From Xanthobacter autotrophicus (lineage in GTDB: Bacteria > Pseudomonadota > Alphaproteobacteria > Rhizobiales > Xanthobacteraceae): 64,000 nt of DNA. The stretch lies in the NCBI RefSeq assembly GCF_043194295.1, contig NZ_JBAFVK010000006.1, one strand, 5' to 3'. Below are positions 44,501-54,922 of the stretch, in pieces. Below the pieces are notes generated by a model that saw nothing but the letters and a program-made list of their open reading frames with translations, made no database searches and was not told the origin of the DNA. Every line of letters begins with the position of its first letter. Within the stretch, counting starts at the first letter, position 1. The translations under genes were made by a program, and so were the position numbers.

Positions 44501-44914
44501 TCAGGCGGGCGTTTCGGCTTCGCCGGCGATGGCGATGACCAGTTCAACGATCCGCCGGCGGATCTTCGGGTCGGTGATGCGCATGAAGTTGCGGGTCAAC
44601 GTCAGCCCGTCCGAAGTCGCGAGGAAGTCGGAGACGTAGGCGGGTGACTGGTCTTCAGAGAAGCCTTCTCCTTCGGGACCGAAGGCCGGCGCGCCCTCGA
44701 AGAAGAACGCCACGGGCACCCCGAGCACGGTCGAGATCTGCTGAAGGCGGCTCGCACCTATGCGATTTGTACCTTTTTCATATTTCTGAATCTGCTGGAA
44801 CGTAATCCCCAGATGCTCGCCCAGTTTCTCCTGACTCATGCTGACCATCATCCGCCGCATGCGGACGCGCGAGCCAACGTGCTTATCAATAGGGTTCGGC
44901 GCCTTCTTGGCCAT
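44501..44914 (-). CDS. XRE-family transcriptional regulator
   Basis: A 137-residue protein with a helix-turn-helix at about residues 16-70 (RVRMRRMMVSMSQEKLGEHL ... FQQIQKYEKGTNRI) and an uncharacterised C-terminal half ending in a predicted helix. The gene is conserved between lnt and metK in Rhizobiales, suggesting control of methionine or SAM supply, but its targets are not shown by the sequence. Confidence 0.9.
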   Translation of the reverse strand: MAKKAPNPIDKHVGSRVRMRRMMVSMSQEKLGEHLGITFQQIQKYEKGTNRIGASRLQQISTVLGVPVAFFFEGAPAFGPEGEGFSEDQSPAYVSDFLATSDGLTLTRNFMRITDPKIRRRIVELVIAIAGEAETPA

Positions 44915-45040
44915 GGTCTCTCCGGCTATGTCGGAAAAGATTAATCATTACTTCGCGGTGCGAAGGCTGCCCTGATTGCCGGGGAACATAGGCATACAAT
45001 CTACGAGCGTCGATCAACCCTTGCGTGTAATGCAACCGTT

Positions 45041-46636
45041 TTAAGGCGCCAATGCCAGCGCGAGCGCGGCCATAAGCAGACCGGCAAGGACTGCAGGGTT
45101 GAAACGTCCCGCTACCGGAACTGTTTCCAAGGGTCGCGGCAAAGGACCGTCGATGAGGCCTGTTTCCCCAAGTTGCGTACCTGCGACAATACGACCCATG
45201 GGATCAATGATGGCCGAGATGCCCGTATTGGCTGCACGCACCAGGGGAAGACCCTCTTCGATGGCACGCAAGCGAGCCTGCACAAAGTGCTGGTGAGGTC
45301 CGGGGGTTGTCCCAAACCAGGCATCGTTGGTGAGGTTCAGGAGCCAGGTTGGGCGCGGACCGGCCGGAATTACCTTTCCAGAAAAGATAACCTCATAACA
45401 TACCAGCGGCGCAGCGAGACCGGCCCCGGGGACTTCGAGCCCGGCAAGGGTGCGGCCGGACGAGAAGCCGCCCCTCACCCGCGTCAATTGCTCGATGCCG
45501 ATGGATTCGAGGAATGACTGGAACGGCAGGTATTCCCCGAAGGGGACAAGATGAACCTTGTCGGCATTGCGTAACACTCGGCCTTTCGCGTCGATGACAC
45601 GAATCGCATTCAAGAACGGCGAATGCTGGCCGGGCGGGGGCAGGTCCACGCGCACCGCCCCGGTCACCAGGGTCACGTTGGGTGGCAACGTGGCGGCGAT
45701 GTCTTCCGCCGCCCACGGCTCGCGCTCATAGATGAACGGGAAGGCGGATTCCGGCCAGATCAGCAGGGTCACGTCGGCCAGGCCCGCAGGATAGGTGGAG
45801 CTCGGGCGGGCGCTCAGGGCCAGGTAATCGGCCAGGATTTCGCGCCGACGGTCATAGGCGAACTTCTTGTCCTGCGGCAGGTTGGGCTGCATCACCCGCA
45901 GATGCACGCCCGGCACCACCTGGAGAGGCGTGGTGGCGAGCCGCCAGCTTCCCCAGCCCGCCGCACCGGCCAGCAGCAGCGCCGCACAGCCCACGGCGGC
46001 GAGGTTGCGCCGGCCCGGCGTCAGGAGCAGCACCGGGCTCGACAGCAATAGCAGGGCGAAGAAGGTGAGGCCCCAGATGCCCACCAGTGCGGCACTCTGC
46101 ATCAGCAGGTCCGATTGCGCGAAGGCATAGCCGAAGGTGTTCCAGGGAAAGCCGGTCAGCACATGGCCGCGCAGCCATTCCGACACGGTCAGGCCGAAGG
46201 CGAGGGCGAACAGCCGCCTGCCCCCCTTCGACCATGCCAGCCGCGCCAGCACGGCGCCCAGCGCCGTGAACAGGGCGAGCCCCATGGGCATGGCCAGCAC
46301 CGCGAAGGGCAGCAGCCAGCCGAACACGTCCGCCTCCACCAGGAAGGCGTCGCCGATCCACCACAGGGAGGCGAGGAAATAGCCGAAGCCGAACCACCAG
46401 CCGACACCGGCCGCGCCCCACAGGCGACGCTTCAGCCCGCCGCGGCAGCCGTCGATGAGCAGCACGAGCACGCCGAAGCTGAGCGCCAGCACTGGCCACA
46501 GACCGAACGGCGGCATGGCGAGAGCGCCGATGGCGCCGGCAACGAAAGCGACGCCACGTCGGCGCCATCCGGAGAGGAAGCGCAGCGCGAGAAGGCGCCC
46601 GCGCAGCCGCGCGGCCGGGGAGGAGGCTGGGAGCAC
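45041..46636 (-). CDS. lnt: Apolipoprotein N-acyltransferase
   Basis: Adds the third acyl chain to outer-membrane lipoproteins. The 531-residue protein has about seven membrane helices and a periplasmic nitrilase-like domain with the catalytic Glu in LIWPESAFPF, Lys in DKVHLVPFGEYLPF and Cys in LVCYEVIF. The start is GTG at 46636, 9 nt after the corC stop. Acts in the same lipoprotein pathway as lolA in this window. Confidence 0.95.
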   Translation of the reverse strand: MLPASSPAARLRGRLLALRFLSGWRRRGVAFVAGAIGALAMPPFGLWPVLALSFGVLVLLIDGCRGGLKRRLWGAAGVGWWFGFGYFLASLWWIGDAFLVEADVFGWLLPFAVLAMPMGLALFTALGAVLARLAWSKGGRRLFALAFGLTVSEWLRGHVLTGFPWNTFGYAFAQSDLLMQSAALVGIWGLTFFALLLLSSPVLLLTPGRRNLAAVGCAALLLAGAAGWGSWRLATTPLQVVPGVHLRVMQPNLPQDKKFAYDRRREILADYLALSARPSSTYPAGLADVTLLIWPESAFPFIYEREPWAAEDIAATLPPNVTLVTGAVRVDLPPPGQHSPFLNAIRVIDAKGRVLRNADKVHLVPFGEYLPFQSFLESIGIEQLTRVRGGFSSGRTLAGLEVPGAGLAAPLVCYEVIFSGKVIPAGPRPTWLLNLTNDAWFGTTPGPHQHFVQARLRAIEEGLPLVRAANTGISAIIDPMGRIVAGTQLGETGLIDGPLPRPLETVPVAGRFNPAVLAGLLMAALALALAP

Positions 46637-46645
46637 GCGGCTGCG

Positions 46646-47620
46646 CTACAGGTCGGATGCGCTGGATTCGGTGGCATGCACCGGCGTATTCTCCCGCGGC
46701 GGAATGACACGCAGCTTCTTGACCCGACGCGGATCCGCCTCCAGCACCTCCACCTCGAAGCCGCCGGGCAGGGCGATCACTTCCCCCTGCTTCGGTACCC
46801 GCGAGGCCACCATGACCAGGAGGCCGCCCAGGCTGTCCACCTCTTCCATGGCCTCCTCCGAGGCGAAGGCGGGGCCGAGCACTTCCACCGCGGCTTCCAG
46901 CGGCGTGCGGGCATCGGCGAGGAAGCTGCCGTCCGGCTGGCGGATGAGCAGGGTCTCGGCCGCCTCGTCGTGCTCGTCCTCGATCTCGCCGACGATCTCC
47001 TCCACCACGTCCTCGATGGAGACGAGGCCGTCCGTGCCGCCATATTCGTCGATGACGAGGGCAAGATGGGTGCGCGCCGCCTGCATGGCGACCAGGAGGT
47101 CCACCGCCGGCATGGAGGGCGGCACATAGAGGATGCGGCGGATGAGCCCGGCATCCTCCAGCGAACCGTCGAGATTGACCGCGCCGAGGTCGAGCTTGTT
47201 GTCCGGCTGGCTGGTCAGGTCGCCGGCGAGGAAGGCGATGAGGTCGCGGATGTGGACCATGCCCACGGGGTCGTCCAGCGTGTCGTCATAGACCACAAGG
47301 CGCGAATGGCCGACGCCGACGAACAGCTTCAGCAGTTCGCCAAGCGAGACATCCTTGCGCACGGCGACGATCTCGGCGCGGGGCACCATGATGTCGCCGA
47401 TGCCCACCTCCTTGAGGTGGAGGATGTTGCGCAGCATCTTGCGCTCGGAGGGGGTGAATTCCCCTTCCTCCTCGGGTGCTTCCGCCGCGTCCAGCACCTC
47501 CACGAGGTCGGTGCGGAGCGAGCCGTGCGGGCGGAACGTGCCGAGGAGGGCACGCAATCGATCGAGAAAACTTTGCGGTTCCGCGCTGGTCTCGGTCGTC
47601 GGCTGGTCGATGTTGGACAT
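46646..47620 (-). CDS. HlyC/CorC-family transporter-associated protein with CBS domains
   Basis: A 324-residue soluble protein with two CBS domains (about 75-205; DIMVPRAEIVAVRKDVSLGEL and LVIDEYGGTDGLVSIEDVVEEIVGEI) and a C-terminal CorC_HlyC transporter-associated domain. Family members affect magnesium and cobalt efflux. It lies between ybeY and lnt, as in many proteobacteria. Confidence 0.9.
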   Translation of the reverse strand: MSNIDQPTTETSAEPQSFLDRLRALLGTFRPHGSLRTDLVEVLDAAEAPEEEGEFTPSERKMLRNILHLKEVGIGDIMVPRAEIVAVRKDVSLGELLKLFVGVGHSRLVVYDDTLDDPVGMVHIRDLIAFLAGDLTSQPDNKLDLGAVNLDGSLEDAGLIRRILYVPPSMPAVDLLVAMQAARTHLALVIDEYGGTDGLVSIEDVVEEIVGEIEDEHDEAAETLLIRQPDGSFLADARTPLEAAVEVLGPAFASEEAMEEVDSLGGLLVMVASRVPKQGEVIALPGGFEVEVLEADPRRVKKLRVIPPRENTPVHATESSASDL

Positions 47621-47643
47621 GGTCAGTTCTTCGCCATGGAACG

Positions 47644-48174
47644 TCAGTCCTGTGGCAGGGCATAGGGATCGTCGATCCCGAGCCCCGCGAGGATCCGCCG
47701 TTCCAGCGCCTCCATTTCCTCTGCTTCGGTTTCGTCTATGTGGTCGTAGCCCAGAAGGTGCAGCGTGCCGTGCACCACCAGATGGGCGAGGTGGTGCCCG
47801 GCGGTCTTGTCTTCGGCCTGGGCTTCGCCGGTGAGGGTTTCCAGCGCGACGATGATGTCACCCAGGGGCTGGGGCGCGTCCACGTCGTCGGGGAGGTCCG
47901 GCTGGGGGAAGGACAGCACGTTGGTGGCCTTGTCCTTGCCGCGCCATTCCCGGTTCAGCACGCGGATGCGCGCGTCGTCGGTGAGGGTGATGGCGACCTC
48001 GCAGGGCTCCGGCACCTCGTCACCGCAGGCCGTGAGTGCCGCTTGCGCAGCCCGCATGCAGATGGCTTCGGCGTCGGGCACGGCGGACCAGCCGTCCGCC
48101 TCCACCAGCACGTCGATGGCGACGGGGTCCTCCTCTGGGGGGACGCTCGTGGCGACAAGCTTCAGGGCGGCCAT
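47644..48174 (-). CDS. ybeY: Endoribonuclease YbeY (rRNA maturation)
   Basis: Metal-dependent RNase needed for 16S rRNA 3'-end maturation and ribosome quality control. The 176-residue protein has KATNVLSFP and the zinc site HLVVHGTLHLLGYDH (three histidines). It begins 3 nt after the phoH stop. Confidence 0.95.
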   Translation of the reverse strand: MAALKLVATSVPPEEDPVAIDVLVEADGWSAVPDAEAICMRAAQAALTACGDEVPEPCEVAITLTDDARIRVLNREWRGKDKATNVLSFPQPDLPDDVDAPQPLGDIIVALETLTGEAQAEDKTAGHHLAHLVVHGTLHLLGYDHIDETEAEEMEALERRILAGLGIDDPYALPQD

Positions 48175-48177
48175 GGC

Positions 48178-49319
48178 TCAGGCTCCGGCCTTGCCGAGGC
48201 GGGCGGAGGCAGCCTCAAGCTTGGCCGCGTCGAGCTTCTCGTAGGCCGAGACGATGCGCCCGACCATCTCGTGGCGCACCACGTCCTCGGCCTTGAAGAC
48301 GCACACGCCCACCCCCTCGATGCCCTCCAGCAGCCGCACCGCCTCGGCAAGGCCGGAGATCTGGCCCTGGGGCAGGTCGGTCTGGCTGGCGTCGCCGGTG
48401 ACGATCATGTGCGAGTTCTCGCCCAGGCGGGTGAGGAACATCTTCATCTGCATGGATGTGGCGTTCTGCGCCTCGTCCAGGATCACCGCGGCGTTGGACA
48501 GGGTGCGTCCGCGCATGAAGGCGAGCGGGGCGATCTCGATCTCGCCCGATTGCAGCGCCCGCTCCACGAAGGGGCGGTCCATGAGGTCATAGAGGGCGTC
48601 GTAGATGGGGCGCAGGTAGGGGTCCACCTTGTCCTTCATGTCGCCCGGCAGGAAGCCGAGCCGCTCGCCCGCCTCCACCGCCGGCCGCGACAGGATGATG
48701 CGGTCCACCATGCGCCGCTCCAGCAGGTGCACCGCATAGGCCACGGCGAGCCAGGTCTTGCCGGTGCCGGCGGGACCTGAGCCGAACACGAGGGTGTGGC
48801 GCTTAAGCGCCCGGATATAGGCGTCCTGCGCGGCGGTGCGCGCCCGCACCGGGCGGCGGCGCAGCTGGATCTCGTCGAAGGACTGGCGGTTCTCGGCCGG
48901 ATCGAAATCGAACAGCGAGCCCTGCGAGGTGACCTCGCGGATGGCCCCGTCCACGTCGCCCTGGCTGATGTCTCGGCCCTTGCGCAGGGCCTCGTAGAGG
49001 TGCTCCAGAACGGCGCGGGCCTGCTCGCAGGCATCGCGCGCGCCTTCCAGGGTCACATGGTTGCCGCGCGAATCCGCCTTAACCCCGAGCTTGCGCTCGA
49101 TGACGGCCAGGTTGCGCCCGTAATGGCCGAACAGCAGGGTGGCGAGCCGGTTGTCGTCGAAGGCCAGCACCACATGGGCGGGGCTTTCGTCTTCGGTGCT
49201 CGCCCAGGGTGGCGTCACCGCCGCGCGGGCGGGGCCGGGGGGCGGCAAGGTGCGTTCCAGGGAACGCTCCGAGGCGCGTTCAAGGGGACGGTCGCGGTCG
49301 CTGCCGGATCTGCGCAAGC

Positions 49320-49323
<4 letters not shown>
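48178..49323 (-). CDS. ybeZ: PhoH-like ATPase (YbeZ)
   Basis: ATPase partner of YbeY in RNA metabolism. The 381-residue protein has an N-terminal KH-like region, P-loop GSGPAGTGKTWLAVA and Walker B AAVILDEAQNATSMQMKMFLTR. A 35-residue Arg/Glu-rich N-terminal part is unconserved. The likely start is TTG at 49323, overlapping the miaB stop as TTGA; no ATG or GTG suits the conserved beginning. Confidence 0.92.
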
Positions 49324-50732
<1,409 letters not shown>

Positions 50733-50882
50733 GTTGCCTGTTCTGTCGCCGTCGATCATCGCGCGTGGGCGCGACGCGATCGTGACGCCAGCTCTTGTCG
50801 CCCCCTTCATGGTTCGTGAGGTGGCAATCCTACCGGCAAACGCGCCGCTTGGAAACAGCGCCCTCGCCAACTGCGCCAGAAC

Positions 50883-52040
50883 TTAGAGCGCTTGCACCGA
50901 CGCGGCGTCCCATTCCGCCCGCACGGCCGCGTCCTGCTCGTGCACCAGCGCCACACTGGCGTGGATGATGATGGTATCTTGATCAGCCAGCCGACTCAGC
51001 GCCCACACCGCCGCCCCGCGCACCATCGCCGAGCCATCGCCGAGTCGCGCCTCCACCTGGGGCAGCAGGCTCGGGTCGGCAGAATTTCCGATGGCCACCA
51101 GTACGTTGCGGATAAAACGCTCGCGCCCCACCCGTTTGATGGGGCTTTTCGGGAAGCGGGCACGGAAGGCAGGGTCGTCCAGCCCAACGAGCTCGGCCAG
51201 GGGCGGTGCGTCATTCTCCGCCCGCGCCGCGAGCTTCATGTCCCGCCCAAGCTCGGCGAACTTGTTCCACGGGCAGGCGGCGAGGCAATCGTCGCAGCCG
51301 TAGATACGGTTGCCCATGAGGGGGCGCAGCTCGCGCGGGATCGGCCCCTTGTGCTCGATGGTGAGATAGGAGACGCAGCGCCGCGCATCGATGACGTAAG
51401 GGGCGGGAAAGGCCGCCGTGGGGCAGGCATCGAGGCAGGCGCGGCAGGAGCCGCAATGGTCCTGCTCCGGCGCGGACGGCTTCAGCTCCAGCGTGGTAGC
51501 GATGGCGCCGAGGAACAGCCAGGAGCCGAAATCCCGCGAGACGAGATTGGTGTGCCGGCCCTGCCAGCCGAGCCCCGCCGCCGCCGCCAGCGGCTTCTCC
51601 ATGAGCGGGGCGGTATCCACGAACACTTTCACGTCGCCCTCAAGACCGCGCCGCTGCGCCTCGGCCAGCAGGGCGCGGGCGACGCGCTTCAGCTTGGGCT
51701 TGATGATGTCGTGGTAGTCCTCCGCCCGCGCATAGACGGAGATGGCGCCGGCCGATCGGTGGGCCAGCACCTTACGCGGGTCCTCCGCCGGGCCGTAATT
51801 CAGCCCCAGCATGAGGACGGAGCGCATGGCCGGCCACAGCACGGCGGGATCGGCCCGGCGCTCCAGCGTCTCGGCCATCCAGCCCATGTCGCCATGGGCG
51901 CCGCCGGCGACCCACTCTTTCAGCCGGGCACCGGCCTGAGGGATGGCATCGGCCCGGGCGATGCCGATGGTGTCGAAGCCTTCCGAACGGGCGAGGCCGG
52001 CGATGACCTCCTCAAGGGGGGCGCCGGCCGCTTCGCTCAG
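50883..52040 (-). CDS. queG: Epoxyqueuosine reductase, apparently starting at CTG
   Basis: Reduces epoxyqueuosine to queuosine in tRNA, using cobalamin and two 4Fe-4S clusters. The 385-residue protein has EGFDTIGIARADAIPQ near the start, the ferredoxin motifs CGSCRACLDACPT and CDDCLAACPW, and a C-terminal HEAT-like region. No ATG, GTG or TTG exists in frame near the conserved beginning; CTG at 52040 overlaps the gst stop as CTGA and gives the expected N-terminus. Confidence 0.9.
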   Translation of the reverse strand: MSEAAGAPLEEVIAGLARSEGFDTIGIARADAIPQAGARLKEWVAGGAHGDMGWMAETLERRADPAVLWPAMRSVLMLGLNYGPAEDPRKVLAHRSAGAISVYARAEDYHDIIKPKLKRVARALLAEAQRRGLEGDVKVFVDTAPLMEKPLAAAAGLGWQGRHTNLVSRDFGSWLFLGAIATTLELKPSAPEQDHCGSCRACLDACPTAAFPAPYVIDARRCVSYLTIEHKGPIPRELRPLMGNRIYGCDDCLAACPWNKFAELGRDMKLAARAENDAPPLAELVGLDDPAFRARFPKSPIKRVGRERFIRNVLVAIGNSADPSLLPQVEARLGDGSAMVRGAAVWALSRLADQDTIIIHASVALVHEQDAAVRAEWDAASVQAL

Positions 52041-52726
52041 AAGTCGAGGTCCGCGTAGGTCTTGGAGGGCGGCATGCCCGGGATGCTCTCGGTCAAAAGG
52101 GCGCGGAAGGTCGGGCGCGACTTGATCCGCGCGTACCAGTCCCTCGCGTGATCGTCCTCGTCCCACGGCACGTCGCCCAGATAGTCGGCCACCGAGAGAT
52201 GGGCTGCGGCGGCAAGGTCGGCCTGGCTCAGCTTCTCCCCGGCGAGCCATTTGCGCGCCTTTGCCAGCCAGCCAATATATTTCAGATGATAGCGCAGATT
52301 GCTGCGGCCCATGCGCAGGGACGTGGCATCGGGCGAGCCTCCACCCTGCTCACGCGTCATGTAGCGCTTGTGGATGCGCTCGCGCACCAACGGTTCGGTG
52401 GCCTCCACATACATCTTCTCGTTGAACCAGGCGGTGAGCCGACGCACCTCCACCCGCGCCGCCGGGGAATCCGGCAGCAGGCGATGGTCGCCGAGGGCAA
52501 GGCCGCGGGTCTCGTCGAGCCATTCGGCGATGATGCTGGCGCCGGGCACCGAAGCGGCCATTTCCTCAACGATCACCGGCGTCTCGCCAGATGGGTTGAG
52601 GGCCAGGAAGCCGGGCCGGCGCTCCCACACCCGCTCCTCGACGAGCTCCGGTTCGAGCCCGTATTCGGAGAGCAGGAGGCGGACAAACCGGGAATGCGGG
52701 CAAAACGGATGGTGATGCAGATACAT
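52037..52726 (-). CDS. Glutathione S-transferase family protein
   Basis: A 229-residue two-domain protein: thioredoxin-like N-terminus (YLHHHPFCPHSRFVRLLLSEYG, with LNPSGETPVI and the Glu/Ser glutathione contact region) and an all-helical C-terminal domain (SQADLAAAAHLSVADYLG). A single Cys takes the usual active-site place. Substrate unknown. In Rhizobiales this gene commonly sits between uppP and queG, as here. The stop overlaps the queG start. Confidence 0.87.
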   Translation of the reverse strand: MYLHHHPFCPHSRFVRLLLSEYGLEPELVEERVWERRPGFLALNPSGETPVIVEEMAASVPGASIIAEWLDETRGLALGDHRLLPDSPAARVEVRRLTAWFNEKMYVEATEPLVRERIHKRYMTREQGGGSPDATSLRMGRSNLRYHLKYIGWLAKARKWLAGEKLSQADLAAAAHLSVADYLGDVPWDEDDHARDWYARIKSRPTFRALLTESIPGMPPSKTYADLDF

Positions 52727-53102
52727 GATGCAATTTTCGCCGGGGGTCAGGTGGGGAGAAGGCCAGTCACCGGCTTCCACCAGTTTTAGAGTGCGATTCT
52801 TTCCGATTGGTTCCACCGCAGTGCAGCATTTCGCCCTGGGCGTGATGCGGCCCATGGACGGGCGAAACAGGGTTAACAAAATGCTAAGACGATCCGGGCG
52901 GCGGGCGCAGATTTCGCTGAAAATTCAAGGCACATGTCTTGCCGCTGCGGCAATCTTCCCTGTGGCGGGCGCGCCACATGCCGTGAGGAAATGACGCGGC
53001 GGCACCATGCGCGGCGCCTCCGGTCACGGACGCGCGATTGCACCTGCGAAGGGGACGGAACAGGATGCGCCATCTTCACCCGCCTTCCGGATGACCTCAC
53101 TC
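52727..53102. other. Divergent intergenic region between gst and uppP
   Basis: No gene seen. Two small palindromes lie close together: TTGCCGC-T-GCGGCAA at 52939-52953 and TGTGGCG-N4-CGCCACA at 52961-52978. An imperfect CtrA-like sequence TTAA-N7-CTAA is at 52873-52887. Promoters for both flanking genes are expected here, but none stands out. Confidence 0.4.
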
Positions 53103-53909
53103 ATGACCCTCGGCGCCATGCTCGAAGCCCTCGTTCTCGGCCTTGTGGAGGGCCTGACGGAATTCATTCCCGTCTCCTCCACCGCCCACATCCTGCTCCT
53201 GGGGCATTTCCTGAGGTTCGAGAGCGCCGGCCACACCTTCGAGGTGCTGATCCAGCTCGGCGCGGTGCTCGCCATCCTCACCGTCTATTTCCAGCGCTTC
53301 CTCAAGGTCGCCCAGCAGCTGCCCACCAATCCGGGCGCGCGGCGCTTCGTGATCGGCATCCTCGTCGCCTTCCTGCCGGCGGCGGTCATCGGGGCGGCGG
53401 CCCACGGCTTCATCAAGAGCGTGCTGTTCGAGACGCCGGCCCTGATCTGCGTGACGCTGATCCTCGGCGGCATCGTGCTTTTGTTCATCGACAAGGTGGT
53501 GCCGGAGCCGCGCTACAACAACGCCATGGGCTTGCCGCTTCTGCTGGCGCTGAAGATCGGCTTCTTCCAGTGCCTGGCCATGATCCCCGGCATGTCGCGC
53601 TCGGGCTCCACCATCGTCGGCGCCATGCTGATGGGCGTGGACAAGAGGGCGGCGGCGGAATTCTCGTTCTTCCTCGCCCTGCCCACCATGGCCGGGGCGT
53701 TCGCCTACGACCTGTTCAAGAACCGCAACAACCTCTCCTTTGACGATGGCCTGCTGATCGTCATCGGCTTCATCGCCGCCTTCTGCGCGGCGGTGCTGGT
53801 GGTGCGGACCCTGCTCGATTTCGTCGCCAAGCACGGCTACGCGCCGTTCGGCTGGTGGCGCATCATCGTCGGTGTCGCCGGGCTCATCGGCCTCGCCCTG
53901 GTGGGCTGA
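53103..53909 (+). CDS. uppP: Undecaprenyl-diphosphatase
   Basis: Recycles undecaprenyl diphosphate to the monophosphate carrier used by mraY. The 268-residue membrane protein has the motifs VEGLTEFIPVSSTAHILL (Glu-rich motif with catalytic Ser) and MIPGMSRSGSTI, with about eight helices. The ATG at 53103 gives the family start; one at 53091 is in frame. Confidence 0.95.
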   Translation: MTLGAMLEALVLGLVEGLTEFIPVSSTAHILLLGHFLRFESAGHTFEVLIQLGAVLAILTVYFQRFLKVAQQLPTNPGARRFVIGILVAFLPAAVIGAAAHGFIKSVLFETPALICVTLILGGIVLLFIDKVVPEPRYNNAMGLPLLLALKIGFFQCLAMIPGMSRSGSTIVGAMLMGVDKRAAAEFSFFLALPTMAGAFAYDLFKNRNNLSFDDGLLIVIGFIAAFCAAVLVVRTLLDFVAKHGYAPFGWWRIIVGVAGLIGLALVG

Positions 53910-53944
53910 GGAAGGCTCTCCCCTAACGGAAGAGGCATCGCCGC

Positions 53945-54142
53945 TCAGAAATCGGAGGCGATGCCCCCCACTTCCCAATCGCCGTAGCGCACCGGCTCGG
54001 GTCCGGTGCGGCCGTTGATTTCCTTCGGCCGCGCCTTGGCGGCCTCATCGATGGCGGCGCGGCGGGCCTCGGCCTCGGCGAGCGCGCGTTTCGCGGCCTC
54101 GCTCAAGGGCTTGCACGGCTGCTCTGGGGTTTCATCGGACAT
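53945..54142 (-). CDS. DUF1674 protein (succinate dehydrogenase assembly factor 4 family)
   Basis: A 65-residue protein ending in the signature KEINGRTGPEPVRYGDWEVG-GIASDF that defines DUF1674, related to mitochondrial SDHAF4, which helps the flavinylated SdhA mature. The first 40 residues are a charged Ala/Glu-rich helix. No sdh genes lie nearby. Confidence 0.92.
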   Translation of the reverse strand: MSDETPEQPCKPLSEAAKRALAEAEARRAAIDEAAKARPKEINGRTGPEPVRYGDWEVGGIASDF

Positions 54143-54305
54143 CTTCCGGTCTCCTGTGCTGTCGCGGCGGGGGTGCCCGCCGTGCCCGTCGTCCGGCCCA
54201 TGCCTGGGTCATCCTTGCACCTGAAGCGCAAAGCATGGTAGCAGCGCCGCGCTTTTAGGGCATCCGCACGGGTGCCTGCAATCAACCCTTGAGATGGAGA
54301 TGCGC

Positions 54306-54776
54306 ATGGCCACGCAGAATGGCGGCCCCACCCAGAATGCGGCGCCGTCGCTGAACGTGCTCGCGCAGTACATCAAGGATTTCTCCTTCGAGAATCCCAA
54401 CGCGCCGCGCTCCCTCGCTGCTCCGCCCAGCCAGCCCGACGTGAACATCCAGATCCACGTCAACGCCCGTCCCGGCGGCAATGGCGAGTTCGAGGTGGAG
54501 CTGAAGATCGACGGCGGCGCCAGCATCGAGGGCAACACGCTGTTTGCCTTCGAGCTGGTCTATGCCGGTGTGTTCCGCATTCTGAACGTGCCGGAAGAGA
54601 GCCTGCAGCCGGTGGCGCTCATCGAGTGCCCGCGCCTGCTGTTTCCCTTCGCCCGGCAGATCATCGCTGATGCGGTGCGCAACGGCGGCTTCCCGCCCCT
54701 GATGATCGATCCGGTGGATTTCGCTGCGCTGTTCCAGCAGCGCATCCAGCAGGAAGGCCAGCGTATCCAGGCCTGA
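54306..54776 (+). CDS. secB: Protein-export chaperone SecB
   Basis: Tetrameric cytoplasmic chaperone that keeps precursors unfolded for SecA. The 156-residue protein has LNVLAQYIKDFSFENPNAP, the ALIECPRLLFPFARQII stretch and GGFPPLMIDPVDFAALF. Three in-frame ATGs (54294, 54300, 54306) exist; GGAGA at 54297 suits the last. In many relatives secB lies next to dnaQ; here it is 23 kb away. Confidence 0.94.
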   Translation: MATQNGGPTQNAAPSLNVLAQYIKDFSFENPNAPRSLAAPPSQPDVNIQIHVNARPGGNGEFEVELKIDGGASIEGNTLFAFELVYAGVFRILNVPEESLQPVALIECPRLLFPFARQIIADAVRNGGFPPLMIDPVDFAALFQQRIQQEGQRIQA

Positions 54777-54804
54777 GCGCGCTGACGCGACCCTGACCGA
54801 CAGG

Positions 54805-54837
54805 ACGCCGCCGGATACCTTGTGTGTCCGGCGGCGT
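54805..54837 (+). terminator. Terminator after secB
   Basis: The 11-bp arms ACGCCGCCGGA (54805-54815) and TCCGGCGGCGT (54827-54837) pair perfectly, followed by TTTCCTTT. Confidence 0.85.
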
Positions 54838-54922
54838 TTCCTTTGGCGAGCGCTGTTTTGGTGTATCTAGAGGCGGATAACCAGAACCACCGGGTGTCCC
54901 GGGAGGAAGTCCGGCCCCAGCG

